Positions 25,667 to 34,228 are shown, counted from the first letter of the stretch. The stretch: 44,973 nucleotides of DNA from Clostridia bacterium (GCA_017453305.1 JAFTKJ010000081.1:1-44973), one strand, 5' to 3'. A program made the numbers and translations. The notes: generated from the letters alone by a model not told the origin.

Positions 25667-26539
25667 ATGGCAAAATTTATTATCTCCGCATTTGCTGATG
25701 AAGCAGGCGAAAGCATCGAGGCGCAGATCGCTGCGCTGAAGAGAAACGGACTTCATTGCATCGAGCCCCGTAATATGAACGGTGGTCCTGTGCTGAGAAA
25801 GACCGATGAGGAATTGGCAGAGATCCGCCGTCAGCTCGACGAGGCAGGTATCAGCGTTCCTTCCTTCGGCTCTCCCATCGGAAAGTACAAGATCGAAGAG
25901 GACTTCGAGCCTCACCTCAAGGATTTCCGCCGCGCGTTGGAGGTCTGCAAGGCACTGGGCACCAAGCGTATGCGTATGTTCAGTTTCTTCGTACCGCAGG
26001 ATCAGCTCGCAGAGTACCGCGAGGAGGTTATGAGAAGACTGAAGATCATGCTCGCAGAGGCAAAGGAAGCAGGCATTCTGCTCTGCCACGAGAATGAGGG
26101 TAAGATCTACGGTGAGAGCCCCGAGGGAGTTGAGGATCTGTTGACCACGCTTCCCGAAATGAAGGGCATTTTCGATGCCGCAAACTTCGTACATTCTCAG
26201 CACGATGCAGTCAAGGGTCTGGAGGTTACACTTCCTTCCTTCGAGTACATGCACATCAAGGATTGCCTGTACGAGGGTAGCGTGATCGTTCCCGCGGGCG
26301 AGGGCGAGGGCCATGTAAAGGAAGCACTGCAGAAGATCGACGAGCTGTTCGACGGCGAGGTTGTTTTGACCGTTGAGCCTCACCTGTTCGTTTCCGACTC
26401 CTACAAGAAGTTCGACGGCAAGGAGCTCAAGCACAAGTTTGTATTCAAGACCTCCGACGAGGCATTCGACTATGCAGTCAACACCCTCAAGAAGCTCTTG
26501 GCTGAGATCGGCCATCCCGTAGAAAACGGAATCGGCTAA
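25667..26539 (+). CDS. Sugar phosphate isomerase/epimerase family TIM barrel C
   Basis: A third barrel, 290 residues, different from A and B. Signature segments are FIISAFADEAG at the N-terminus, GILLCHENEGKIYGE (about 140-154), FDAANFVHS (about 169-177), YMHIKDC (about 194-200) and VLTVEPHLFV (about 233-242), giving the expected E, D, H, E metal pattern. GAAAGGAA precedes the ATG. Three non-identical isomerase-type barrels in one operon point to a multi-step stereochemical rearrangement, not one simple isomerisation. Confidence 0.87.
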   Translation: MAKFIISAFADEAGESIEAQIAALKRNGLHCIEPRNMNGGPVLRKTDEELAEIRRQLDEAGISVPSFGSPIGKYKIEEDFEPHLKDFRRALEVCKALGTKRMRMFSFFVPQDQLAEYREEVMRRLKIMLAEAKEAGILLCHENEGKIYGESPEGVEDLLTTLPEMKGIFDAANFVHSQHDAVKGLEVTLPSFEYMHIKDCLYEGSVIVPAGEGEGHVKEALQKIDELFDGEVVLTVEPHLFVSDSYKKFDGKELKHKFVFKTSDEAFDYAVNTLKKLLAEIGHPVENGIG

Positions 26540-26594
26540 GCGGCAAAGTTAAAAATATAAAATCCATCCAATAAACGAAAGTGAGATTTTGAAC

Positions 26595-27767
26595 ATGGAA
26601 AAAGTAAGATTTGGTATTATCGGTGTCGGTAACATGGGTTCCGGCCACTCCAAGAACCTGCTTGCAGGTAAGGTAGAAAACGGCGTTCTGGCTGCTGTTT
26701 GCGATCTGAAGGATAGCAAGCTTGAGGCAATCAAGGCACTTGAGGGTGCAGAGAATGTTGCAACCTTCCACGATTACAAGGAAATGCTCAACAGCGGTCT
26801 TGTTGACGTTGTTATCGTTGCAGTCCCTCACTACTTCCATCCCCCGATGGTTATCGACGCACTCAACGCAGGCGTAAACGTCATCAGCGAAAAGCCTGCC
26901 GGCGTATATACTAAGCAGGTCAAGGAAATGAATGCGGTTGCAGAGAAGTCTGACAAGCTCTTTGGTATGATGTTCAACCAGAGAACCAACTGCCTCTACC
27001 GCAAGATGCGTGAGATGGTACAAAACGGCGAGGTTGGTGAAATCAAGCGCGTCAACTGGATCATTACCAGCTGGTATCGTACCCAGGACTACTACGATTC
27101 CGGCGATTGGAGAGCTACCTGGAAGGGTGAAGGCGGCGGCGTTCTGTTCAATCAGTGCCCTCACCAGCTCGACCTGCTCCAATGGACCGTGGGTATGATG
27201 CCCGTTAAGATGCGCGCATTCTGCCACTATGGCAAATGGCACGACATTGAGGTTGAGGACGACGTAACCGCTTACATGGAGTTCCCCAACGGCGCAACCG
27301 GCGTATTCGTAACCACCACCGCAGATGCTCCCGGTACCAACCGCTTTGAGATCACCGGTACCAAGGGCCGCTTGGTTTGCGAGGGCGGCAAGCTGATCTT
27401 CGATAAACTCGAGGTTGATGAGCGTGAGCACTGCATGACCGCTAAGGGCTTTGCAGCTCCCAAATGCGAGCGCGGCATTGAGGTTGAGACCGACGGTAAG
27501 AACGACCAGCACGTTGGTATCATGAACAACTTTGCAAATGCGATCCTGGGTCTTGAGCCTCAGTTCGTACAGGGCGTTGAGGGTATCAACGGCGTTCAGC
27601 TGATGGACTCCATGATGCTTTCCACCTGGTTGGATAAGACCGTTACTCTCCCCATCGACGATGACCTCTATCTTGCAGAGTTGAACAAGAGAATTGCAAC
27701 CGGTCGCACCAAGGAGAGTGTTGGAGACGTCGTTCTGAACACTGAGGGTACTTACGGTTCCAAATAA
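26595..27767 (+). CDS. Gfo/Idh/MocA family oxidoreductase 1
   Basis: A 390-residue NAD(P)-dependent sugar oxidoreductase. The Rossmann motif is GVGNMGSGH near the N-terminus; the signature EKPAG (about residue 97) holds the catalytic lysine; the C-terminal alpha/beta domain has GGGVLFNQCPHQLDLLQW with the substrate-binding D and H residues. The ATG at 26595 was preferred to a TTG at 26589 because AAGTGAG is then at a normal distance. Members oxidise inositols, gluco-sugars or glycosides at a ring hydroxyl. Followed after 49 bp by a second, different family member. Confidence 0.92.
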   Translation: MEKVRFGIIGVGNMGSGHSKNLLAGKVENGVLAAVCDLKDSKLEAIKALEGAENVATFHDYKEMLNSGLVDVVIVAVPHYFHPPMVIDALNAGVNVISEKPAGVYTKQVKEMNAVAEKSDKLFGMMFNQRTNCLYRKMREMVQNGEVGEIKRVNWIITSWYRTQDYYDSGDWRATWKGEGGGVLFNQCPHQLDLLQWTVGMMPVKMRAFCHYGKWHDIEVEDDVTAYMEFPNGATGVFVTTTADAPGTNRFEITGTKGRLVCEGGKLIFDKLEVDEREHCMTAKGFAAPKCERGIEVETDGKNDQHVGIMNNFANAILGLEPQFVQGVEGINGVQLMDSMMLSTWLDKTVTLPIDDDLYLAELNKRIATGRTKESVGDVVLNTEGTYGSK

Positions 27768-27816
27768 TTTTACACTTACTAAAAAGGGAAACCCAAGAAA
27801 GAAGAAAGGTTATACT

Positions 27817-28827
27817 ATGGGAGCTTTTCGAGTTGCAGTGATCGGTTGCGGAGCTATCTCCGGTAACCACATCAACGGAATTCTTGCCGCAGGACAAACA
27901 CTTTGCGCTCTTTGCGATGTCATTCCCGAGCGCGCGCAGGCAAGCATCGAAAAATATCAGTTGGGAAATATCCCGGTTTACACCGACTACGTTGAACTGC
28001 TGGAGAAGGAAAAACCCGACTCCGTTCACATTTGTACCCCGCACTATCTCCACGCACCCATGTGCGTGGAGGCGCTGGGACGCAACATCAACGTCCTTTG
28101 CGAAAAGCCGCTTTCTATCAATGTTGATCAACTGCACGCAGTACTGAAGGCAGAGAAGGAAAGCAACGCACAGCTTGGCGTATGCCAACAGAACCGCTAC
28201 GAGCCTAACATGCTTTGGCTGATGGACTTTATCAAGGAGCACGGCGTAAAATCCGCCTTTGGCCTTGTCAGCTGGGAAAGAAATGAGGCTTACTATCGCT
28301 CCGGTGCGTGGAGAGGTACCATCCTTGAGGAAGGCGGCGGTGTCATGATCAATCAGGCGTTGCACACGCTGGATCTGCTCCAGCATATGTGCGGTATGCC
28401 CACGCACGTGACCTCGCACGTGGATAATGATTTCCACAAGGATTACACCGAGGTCGAGGATACCGCAACGGCACACTTTGAATTGGAGGATGGCACACGC
28501 TATGCCTTCTTTGGTACCACCGCGGCAACGGGCGATCTTCCCGTACAGCTGCAGTTTGTCACCAAGGACAATATGCGCGTCATCGCAGGCAACGATTTTA
28601 TTGTTGTCAACGGAAAGCAGGTGACCGTTGAGGATAACCGCAAGGCATCCAACATGGTCGGAAAAACCGTTTGGGGCACGGGGCATGCCACGCTGATTGA
28701 GGATTTCTACCGTTGCGTCCAATCCGGTGAGCCCTTCCGCATTCCCGGCACCGAGGGCGCAAAGGTCATTCAATTGATCCTTTCCATGTATCACTCGCAT
28801 GGAAACCGCATCAAGACAATGGCTTGA
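27817..28827 (+). CDS. Gfo/Idh/MocA family oxidoreductase 2
   Basis: 336 residues. Rossmann motif GCGAISGNH, EKPLS with the catalytic lysine (about residue 94), and GGGVMINQALHTLDLLQHM in the second domain. Similar plan to oxidoreductase 1 but shorter by about 50 residues and clearly distinct in sequence. GAAAGG precedes the ATG. Two such enzymes in tandem beside isomerase barrels suggest oxidation at one carbon and reduction later, as in redox-assisted epimerisation or glycoside cleavage. That assignment is inference. Confidence 0.92.
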   Translation: MGAFRVAVIGCGAISGNHINGILAAGQTLCALCDVIPERAQASIEKYQLGNIPVYTDYVELLEKEKPDSVHICTPHYLHAPMCVEALGRNINVLCEKPLSINVDQLHAVLKAEKESNAQLGVCQQNRYEPNMLWLMDFIKEHGVKSAFGLVSWERNEAYYRSGAWRGTILEEGGGVMINQALHTLDLLQHMCGMPTHVTSHVDNDFHKDYTEVEDTATAHFELEDGTRYAFFGTTAATGDLPVQLQFVTKDNMRVIAGNDFIVVNGKQVTVEDNRKASNMVGKTVWGTGHATLIEDFYRCVQSGEPFRIPGTEGAKVIQLILSMYHSHGNRIKTMA

Positions 28828-28857
28828 TACGATATCCGAACGAAAGGAAATCAAAAC

Positions 28858-30189
28858 ATGAAAGAATTTTTTGGAGATGGACTTTTGCTGAATACTCCTG
28901 CGGCAGAGGTTCTGTATCAAACAGTCAAGGATCTGCCCATTGTGGACTACCATTGCCATCTCAATGAAAACGAGCTGCGCAACAATCACCGCTTTGCAGA
29001 TCTGGGTGAGCTCTGGCTTGCCGCTGACCACTATAAATGGAGAGCGATGCGTCTTTGCGGCGTGGATGAAAAATACATCACGGGAGATGCAAGCTTTTAC
29101 GAAAAGTATTTGAAGTACGCAGAGATCTTTCCGCTGTTGTGCGGCGGTCCCTTGTACTATTGGACCCAGCTGGAGCTGAAGCTTCTGTTCGGTATTCAGG
29201 AGCCTTTGTGCGCCGAGAGCGCAGAGCGTATCTGGAACCGCGCAAATGAGGTGCTCAAGACTTTGGACGCGGGTGAGATCCTGCGCCGCTTTAAGGTCGA
29301 GTACGTGGCTACCACCGACGATCCCGCCTCCGCGCTTGCGGCACATGGCGTCTGCGGCAACACCAACGTACGCCCCACCTTCCGCCCCGATTTCGTGCTC
29401 AATATGGACGAGGCTGCCATTGCAAGACTTGAGGGTGCGGTTGGAAAGAAAATCACAACTTTGGCAGAGGTCAAGGCTGCGTTGGAGGAGAGACTCAATT
29501 ACTTCCTCTCCAAGGGCTGCAAGATCGCCGACCACGGCATGGACTTTTTGCCCCTTGCCGATCCCGGTGAAGCACGCGCTGCCGAGCTGTTTGCCAAGAG
29601 AGGGGAATTGAGCTTTGAGGAAAAGCAAGAGGTGTTCTCTCACTTGATGTACTTTATGGCAGCACTGTATGCAAAGAACGAGATGGTTATGCAGATGCAC
29701 TTTGCAACCTTCCGCAACGTCAACAGCGCAAAGTTTGCCGTTTGCGGACGCGATGCAGGCTTTGATATCATGCGCGGTAACGTAGATACTGACCGCCTGA
29801 TCCCGTTCTTTGACACTTTAGCACAAAGAGATGCCCTTCCCAAAACGGTTCTGTACTCGCTCAATCCCGCGTGCGTACCTTCTTTGGCTACGCTGTCGGG
29901 CGCGTTCCCCGGTGTTCGCATTGGTGCGGCTTGGTGGTTCAGCGATACCGTTGAGGGCATTCGCCGTCAGCTGGAAACAGTTGCCGAGTACGCGGTGCTG
30001 GGAACCAACCTCGGTATGCTGACCGACAGCCGCTCCTTGGCAAGCTACGTTCGTTTTGACTTCTTCCGCCGTATCCTTGCGGATTTTGTCGGCGGCTACG
30101 TAGAGCGTGGAGAGTACGATCTGGAAAGCGCAAAGAAGTTGATGTACGGCGTTTGCTACGGCAACGTAAAGGCTTTTTTGAATCTGTAA
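28858..30189 (+). CDS. uxaC: Glucuronate isomerase
   Basis: A 443-residue enzyme of the amidohydrolase-fold UxaC family. It interconverts D-glucuronate and D-fructuronate (and galacturonate with tagaturonate). Seen: VDYHCHLNENEL (metal His pair) near residues 29-40, KWRAMRLCGV, QMHFATFRNVN, IGAAWWFSDTVEGIRRQL, GMLTDSRS and the C-terminal FVGGYVERGEY and YGVCYGNVK. It is slightly shorter than usual (about 465 residues). GAAAGGAA precedes the ATG. It feeds the SDR and UxuA steps encoded next. Confidence 0.95.
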   Translation: MKEFFGDGLLLNTPAAEVLYQTVKDLPIVDYHCHLNENELRNNHRFADLGELWLAADHYKWRAMRLCGVDEKYITGDASFYEKYLKYAEIFPLLCGGPLYYWTQLELKLLFGIQEPLCAESAERIWNRANEVLKTLDAGEILRRFKVEYVATTDDPASALAAHGVCGNTNVRPTFRPDFVLNMDEAAIARLEGAVGKKITTLAEVKAALEERLNYFLSKGCKIADHGMDFLPLADPGEARAAELFAKRGELSFEEKQEVFSHLMYFMAALYAKNEMVMQMHFATFRNVNSAKFAVCGRDAGFDIMRGNVDTDRLIPFFDTLAQRDALPKTVLYSLNPACVPSLATLSGAFPGVRIGAAWWFSDTVEGIRRQLETVAEYAVLGTNLGMLTDSRSLASYVRFDFFRRILADFVGGYVERGEYDLESAKKLMYGVCYGNVKAFLNL

Positions 30190-30235
30190 TCGCAAAACAA
30201 GAAATAAACGTATGGAAAAGAAAGGACGAAACGCT

Positions 30236-31273
30236 ATGAAAATGACATTTCGTTGGTACGGAGAAAAGGATAGTATTCCGCTTTCCTACATCCGTCAGAT
30301 CCCGGGCATGACCGGCGTTGTAACCGCCGTTTACGACGTGCCCGTGGGTGAGGTTTGGGAGCTGGACAAGATCCTGCGCCTCAAGTCCCTCTGCGATGAG
30401 AAGGGATTGGAGATGGAGGTCATCGAGAGTGTTCCCGTACACGAGGACATCAAGCTCGGTCTTCCTACCCGTGACCGCTACATTGCAAACTACGCAACCA
30501 CCATCCGCAACCTGGGCAAGGCAGGCGTCAAGTGCATCTGCTACAACTTTATGCCCGTATTTGACTGGCTCCGCACCAACCTGCACACCGAGGCAGCGGA
30601 CGGCTCCAACTCTCTCTCCTACAACCATGAGGAGCTGATGAGCCTGGATCCCCACAACCTGCACCTGCCCGGTTGGGATGAAAGCTACACCTCCGAGGAG
30701 CTCAACTCTCTTCTGGATTCCTACAGCGGTATGAGCCACGAAAAGCTGTTTGAGAACTTGGTATACTTCCTCAACGGCATTATGCCCGCATGCGACGAGA
30801 CCGGTATCAATATGGCGATCCATCCGGACGACCCGCCGTGGGATATGTTCGGCCTGCCCCGTATCATCACGGGTATGGACAGCTACAACAAGCTCTTTAC
30901 CGCCGTTCCCAACAAGCACAACGGCATCACGCTTTGCACCGGTTCCTTGGGCGCAGGACGTGACAACGACATGGTAAAAATGGCATACGACCTCGCACCT
31001 CGCTCCTACTTCGTACACCTGCGTCAGATCACCCATTCCGGTGACCTCGACTTCTGCGAGAGCGGACACCTGACCGCTACGGGAAGCCTGGATATGTACG
31101 GCATTGTCAAGGCGTTGGTAGAAGCCGGCTTTGACGGCTACGTACGCCCCGACCACGGACGCAATATCTGGGGTGAGGACGGCAAGCCCGGCTACGGTTT
31201 GTATGACCGCGCACTCGGTGCTACCTATCTCTACGGTCTGTTTGAAGCAGTAGAGAAGGGCTTGAACAAGTAA
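30236..31273 (+). CDS. uxuA: Mannonate dehydratase
   Basis: A 345-residue xylose-isomerase-fold enzyme that dehydrates D-mannonate to 2-keto-3-deoxy-D-gluconate. It starts MKMTFRWYGEKDSIPL and holds CYNFMPVFDWLRT, NMAIHPDDPPW, ITLCTGSLGA and YVRPDHGRNIWGE, all family landmarks. ATG 30236 has AAAGGA 9-10 nt upstream; the in-frame ATG 30212 has no good site and homologues start here. Its product needs KDG kinase and KDPG aldolase, neither of which lies in the window. Confidence 0.95.
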   Translation: MKMTFRWYGEKDSIPLSYIRQIPGMTGVVTAVYDVPVGEVWELDKILRLKSLCDEKGLEMEVIESVPVHEDIKLGLPTRDRYIANYATTIRNLGKAGVKCICYNFMPVFDWLRTNLHTEAADGSNSLSYNHEELMSLDPHNLHLPGWDESYTSEELNSLLDSYSGMSHEKLFENLVYFLNGIMPACDETGINMAIHPDDPPWDMFGLPRIITGMDSYNKLFTAVPNKHNGITLCTGSLGAGRDNDMVKMAYDLAPRSYFVHLRQITHSGDLDFCESGHLTATGSLDMYGIVKALVEAGFDGYVRPDHGRNIWGEDGKPGYGLYDRALGATYLYGLFEAVEKGLNK

Positions 31274-31303
31274 GCTCAAATTAACGAAAGGATCAAAAAA
31301 GAT

Positions 31304-32134
31304 ATGAAATTACCTTATCAAATCGATCTGTCCGACAAGGTTGTAGTTGTTACCGGTGCGGGCGGAGTTCTGATGAGCGAGTTTGCTCGTGCGCTTGCAG
31401 CGTGCGGTGCAAAGGTTGCGCTTCTTGACATCAACGAAAAGGCTGCCAAGGAGGTTGCTGAATCCATCGGTGAAAATGCAATCGCCATTGGCACCAACTG
31501 CTTGGAAAAGGACAGCATTCTTGCAGCTCGCGACATCATTCACGAAAAGTTCGGCAAGGTCAACTTCCTGATCAACGGTGCGGGTGGAAATAATCCTCGC
31601 GCAACCACCGACAACGAGTACATGACTCCCGATCTTGAGGGCGCTAAGACCTTCTTTGATCTGGAGGAGAGCGGACTGAAGTTCGTATTCGACCTCAACA
31701 TCACCTCCGCATTCCTGGTTACTCAGGCATTTGCGGCTGACATGGTCAAGACCGGCGGTAACATCATCAACATTTCCTCGATGAATGCTTTCACGCCTCT
31801 TACCAAGATCCCCGCATATAGTGCTGCAAAGGCAGGTATTTCCAACTTTACCCAATGGTTGGCAGTTCACTTTGCTCCCTGCAACATCCGTGTTAACGCA
31901 ATTGCGCCCGGATTCTTTGCAACCAACCAGAACCATGCACTCCTCTTCAACGAGGACGGCACGCCTACCGCGCGTACGGGCAAGATCCTTGCAGGCACGC
32001 CCCAGAAGCGCTTTGGCGAGGTTGGAGAGCTGATCGGAACGCTCCTGTGGCTCGCAAGCGATGATGCAAGCGGCTTTGTAACGGGTGTTGTTGTTCCTGT
32101 TGACGGCGGCTTCAACGCTTACAGCGGAGTTTAA
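31304..32134 (+). CDS. SDR-type D-mannonate oxidoreductase (fructuronate reductase)
   Basis: A 276-residue short-chain dehydrogenase. The cofactor loop is VTGAGGVLMSEF (about 18-29), the NNAG-like segment is INGAGGNNP, catalytic residues are in NISSMNAF and AYSAAKAG (Tyr and Lys), and the C-terminus has VPVDGGFNAYSGV. The FNAYSG ending and the location after uxuA match the SDR-type fructuronate reductases used by Firmicutes in place of classical UxuB. It should reduce fructuronate to mannonate with NADH. GAAAGGA precedes the ATG. Last gene of the operon. Confidence 0.9.
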   Translation: MKLPYQIDLSDKVVVVTGAGGVLMSEFARALAACGAKVALLDINEKAAKEVAESIGENAIAIGTNCLEKDSILAARDIIHEKFGKVNFLINGAGGNNPRATTDNEYMTPDLEGAKTFFDLEESGLKFVFDLNITSAFLVTQAFAADMVKTGGNIINISSMNAFTPLTKIPAYSAAKAGISNFTQWLAVHFAPCNIRVNAIAPGFFATNQNHALLFNEDGTPTARTGKILAGTPQKRFGEVGELIGTLLWLASDDASGFVTGVVVPVDGGFNAYSGV

Positions 32135-32149
32135 TTTTAAAAGCATTTT

Positions 32150-32210
32150 GTGGGGGAAGCTTCTTTCAAGAAGTTTTCCCCACGCCCCTTTCAAGAACTT
32201 TTAAAAGGGG
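32150..32210 (+). terminator. Two consecutive hairpins after the hexuronate operon
   Basis: GTGGGG (32150-32155) pairs with CCCCAC (32178-32183), with inner CTTCTT/AAGAAG; then CCCCTTT (32185) pairs with AAAGGGG (32204-32210). The first belongs to the same hairpin family as 8208-8234. No long T-run follows directly, so termination may be partial or protein-assisted. Confidence 0.6.
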
Positions 32211-32254
32211 ATTTGTCTATGCTTTTTGATTTGTGGTTTTACACCGCGCAAAAA

Positions 32255-32306
32255 AGGAAACACGTTGCCGCACCTACCGTAAAGCAGGTGCGGCAACGTG
32301 TTTCCT
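32255..32306. repeat. Perfect 21-bp inverted repeat
   Basis: Arms at 32255-32275 and 32286-32306 are perfect complements around a 10-nt loop. On the minus strand the hairpin is followed by a T-run (the A-run at 32250-32255 on plus), so it could be a strong minus-strand terminator. No minus-strand gene ends here. See findings. Confidence 0.85.
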
Positions 32307-32349
32307 ACTTATGGTTGGAAGAAAAAGCATTTATCAAACCAATAAGTTA

Positions 32350-32378
32350 TTGTTTTTTGCTTGTATAAATGCTATAAT
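32350..32378 (+). promoter_or_regulatory. Promoter of the XRE regulator
   Basis: TTGTTT (32350-32355), 17-nt spacer and TATAAT (32373-32378). Confidence 0.7.
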
Positions 32379-32419
32379 TTAATCATAGCTACATATAAAC
32401 CTATGGAGGTATGTTTAAA

Positions 32420-32857
32420 ATGGTAAAGATAAGTGAAAATATTGCCGCTTTACGTAAGCAAGCAGGAATCACGCAAGAAGATCTTGCTAATAGACTAAAT
32501 ATATCAAATCAAGCGGTATCAAAATGGGAGGCTGGAAAATGTTTTCCGGATATAGAAATTCTTCCCGCGTTGGCTGCTTTTTTCGGAGTTTCTATCGATG
32601 AATTATTATTGGGTGAATGTCTGATCAAGACGAAGTTGTGTGATAAAACAAAAGATCCCTTGATTTTGAGTGCAATGAAAACAGCTCAAAATAAAAAATA
32701 CATATCCACATCTATTTTACAGCGCTCTTTGAATATTGGATATACGACTGCCAAAAGAGTCATTGAGGATATGTGTAAGTGTGGATATCTAGAAAAAGAC
32801 ACAGCTGCTCCATATGATAGATACTTGTATACAGAGAATATTGAATCGGATAGTTGA
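32420..32857 (+). CDS. XRE-family regulator with C-terminal FtsK-gamma-like winged helix
   Basis: 145 residues. Residues 1-65 are a typical XRE/Cro helix-turn-helix (ITQEDLANRLNISNQAVSKWE and FGVSIDELLLGE). Residues about 80-130 (STSILQRSLNIGYTTAKRVIE) match the gamma domain of DNA translocase FtsK, a winged helix that reads KOPS. I chose ATG 32420 since GGAGG at 32405-32409 is 10 nt away; ATG 32411 is too close to it. The gene is AT-rich compared with neighbours, which suggests separate acquisition. Target is unknown. Confidence 0.85.
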   Translation: MVKISENIAALRKQAGITQEDLANRLNISNQAVSKWEAGKCFPDIEILPALAAFFGVSIDELLLGECLIKTKLCDKTKDPLILSAMKTAQNKKYISTSILQRSLNIGYTTAKRVIEDMCKCGYLEKDTAAPYDRYLYTENIESDS

Positions 32858-32937
32858 ATTTTAAATTTTTTCGCTTTTGTGTCCACAAAAGCAGTGCTTG
32901 TCAGGAAAAATAGATGGACTTTCGGGGCGCACAAAAC

Positions 32938-33044
32938 AAAGGCTCTCCCTCTGGGAGAGCTCCTGCGATAGCGGGTGAGAGGGCGTGAATATTACCCTCT
33001 CCGTCAGCCTTCGGCTGCCACCTCTCCCATAGGGCGAGGCTATG
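32938..33044. repeat. Dispersed structured repeat with three hairpins
   Basis: Stems GCTCTCCC/GGGAGAGC (32942-32960), GAGAGGG/CCCTCTC (32977-33001) and CAGCC/GGCTG (33005-33017). This CTCTCCC-rich type of intergenic repeat is, from memory, common in clostridial genomes. The gene-free stretch 32858-33164 holds this repeat and a terminator; I see no gene in it. Confidence 0.6.
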
Positions 33045-33062
33045 CTACTACCCGACACTATA

Positions 33063-33101
33063 AAAGGAGTACGAACAAATCGTCCGTACTCCTTTGTTTT
33101 T
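33063..33101. terminator. Terminator between XRE gene and AraC gene
   Basis: AAAGGAGTACG (33063-33073) pairs with CGTACTCCTTT (33085-33095), followed by GTTTTT. It could serve both directions. Confidence 0.82.
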
Positions 33102-33164
33102 AGGCAGGTAAAACCTGCTATATGGAAGCCCCCTTATGTGATCTTTTTTACCGTTATCAATTGG

Positions 33165-34025
33165 TTATCTCTCTTTTCCATATTGCGAGGGTGCCATACC
33201 CGTGACCTTTTTGAACATGCGGGAAAAGTAGTGCAGGGAGGTAAAGCCGACCTGCTCCGCGATTTGCGTCAAGGAAAGATCACTTTCGCGCATCAGCCGT
33301 TTGGCTTCTTCAATGCGCAAAAGGATCAGGTAATTGATGGGACCCATATGTGCCTTTTCGCGAAAGAGGAGCTTGAGCTTGGAAACACTCATCAAACATG
33401 CGGCGGCGATCTGCTCCAGCGTCAAGACCTCGGTTAAGTGCGCGCGCAAAAACGTGACGGTGCGCTCAAAATCCTCTTCATAGCGGATCTCGCGACGGCT
33501 GGACGGTGTCCTTTCCGTATCGGTTTTGTAAACGTCGATGAGGAAGAGCTCGATCTGCTTTTTCAGCCCCCATAATTGCGAGGGATCTACACCCTCCTTG
33601 AGGATCATACCTCCAATCCCCTCCTTGGGATCTCTGCCGCAAAAATATTCCACGCCCTCGTCAATGATCGCGTTCAGTATTTGCTGTTGCCTTGGGGAGA
33701 GCGTAATGACGCGGTTGTAGAGTGTGGGTAAAATTTCGGAGCTTGCCGAAAAGGTCAAAATTGCCGCATCCGCTTGTACGGGTGGATGATTGAGGCTGGC
33801 TTGATGAAAGGAATTGGGGGCGTAAATGATCATTTGCCCCTCGCAAAAGGTGTAGTCCTTTTGATCGATCAAGAGAGTGTGCTGACCGCGGGAGAGGTAG
33901 ATGATTTCGGGAAAGGGGTGAGATTCACCGTGCCCCGGAAAGTGAACGGTGAGGTCGGGACGAAAGACGGTATAAATTTCACTGACCGAAAGTGCGTCAG
34001 ACAAAATGGTTCCCATGTATTCCAT
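33165..34025 (-). CDS. AraC family regulator of the downstream oxidoreductase
   Basis: A 286-residue regulator. The N-terminal cupin-like part contains HGESHPFPEIIYLSRGQH and YAPNSFHQASL. The C-terminal AraC domain contains LTLEQIAAACLMSVSKLKLLF and LSLTQIAEQVGFTSLHYFSRMFKKVTGMAPSQY. ATG 34025 is preceded by AAAGGAG on the minus strand; the open frame upstream is leader. It is divergent from a Gfo/Idh/MocA gene whose promoter has a weak -35 and nearby TTGTGC motifs, so activation of that gene is likely. Confidence 0.86.
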   Translation of the reverse strand: MEYMGTILSDALSVSEIYTVFRPDLTVHFPGHGESHPFPEIIYLSRGQHTLLIDQKDYTFCEGQMIIYAPNSFHQASLNHPPVQADAAILTFSASSEILPTLYNRVITLSPRQQQILNAIIDEGVEYFCGRDPKEGIGGMILKEGVDPSQLWGLKKQIELFLIDVYKTDTERTPSSRREIRYEEDFERTVTFLRAHLTEVLTLEQIAAACLMSVSKLKLLFREKAHMGPINYLILLRIEEAKRLMRESDLSLTQIAEQVGFTSLHYFSRMFKKVTGMAPSQYGKER

Positions 34026-34057
34026 GTTCCGTTCTCCTTTCTTAAAAAATGATCCGA

Positions 34058-34114
34058 TTGTGCAAATTTTGTGCCGCATTTTCTAAATACAACGCCGCAC
34101 AATTATGGTAAAAT
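34058..34114 (+). promoter_or_regulatory. TTGTGC repeat cluster and extended -10 promoter
   Basis: TTGTGC occurs at 34058-34063 and 34069-34074 (11 bp apart) and inverted (GCACAA) at 34097-34102. An extended -10, TG-G-TAAAAT, lies at 34106-34114 with no proper -35 (AATACA). The pattern suggests an activator site for the divergent AraC protein. Confidence 0.5.
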
Positions 34115-34163
34115 AGACGTGTCAGAGGCAAGATGCGCCTCACTTAACATTATAAACAAAAAT

Positions 34164-34184
34164 TACGCAAATGTCAAGTGCGTA
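34164..34184. promoter_or_regulatory. Inverted repeat in the leader of the Gfo/Idh/MocA gene
   Basis: TACGCA (34164-34169) and TGCGTA (34179-34184) around a 9-nt centre. It could be an operator or a small RNA hairpin. Confidence 0.35.
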
Positions 34185-34228
34185 TCAAAAAACATTTTTA
34201 TGCCGCGTGTCGGCAGAAAGGATTTATC

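Noticed and set aside
27643-29700. Very long minus-strand open frame (685 codons) opposite the second oxidoreductase gene and uxaC.
   Set aside because: It spans two real plus-strand genes and their intergenic gap; composition is a mirror of the coding strand.
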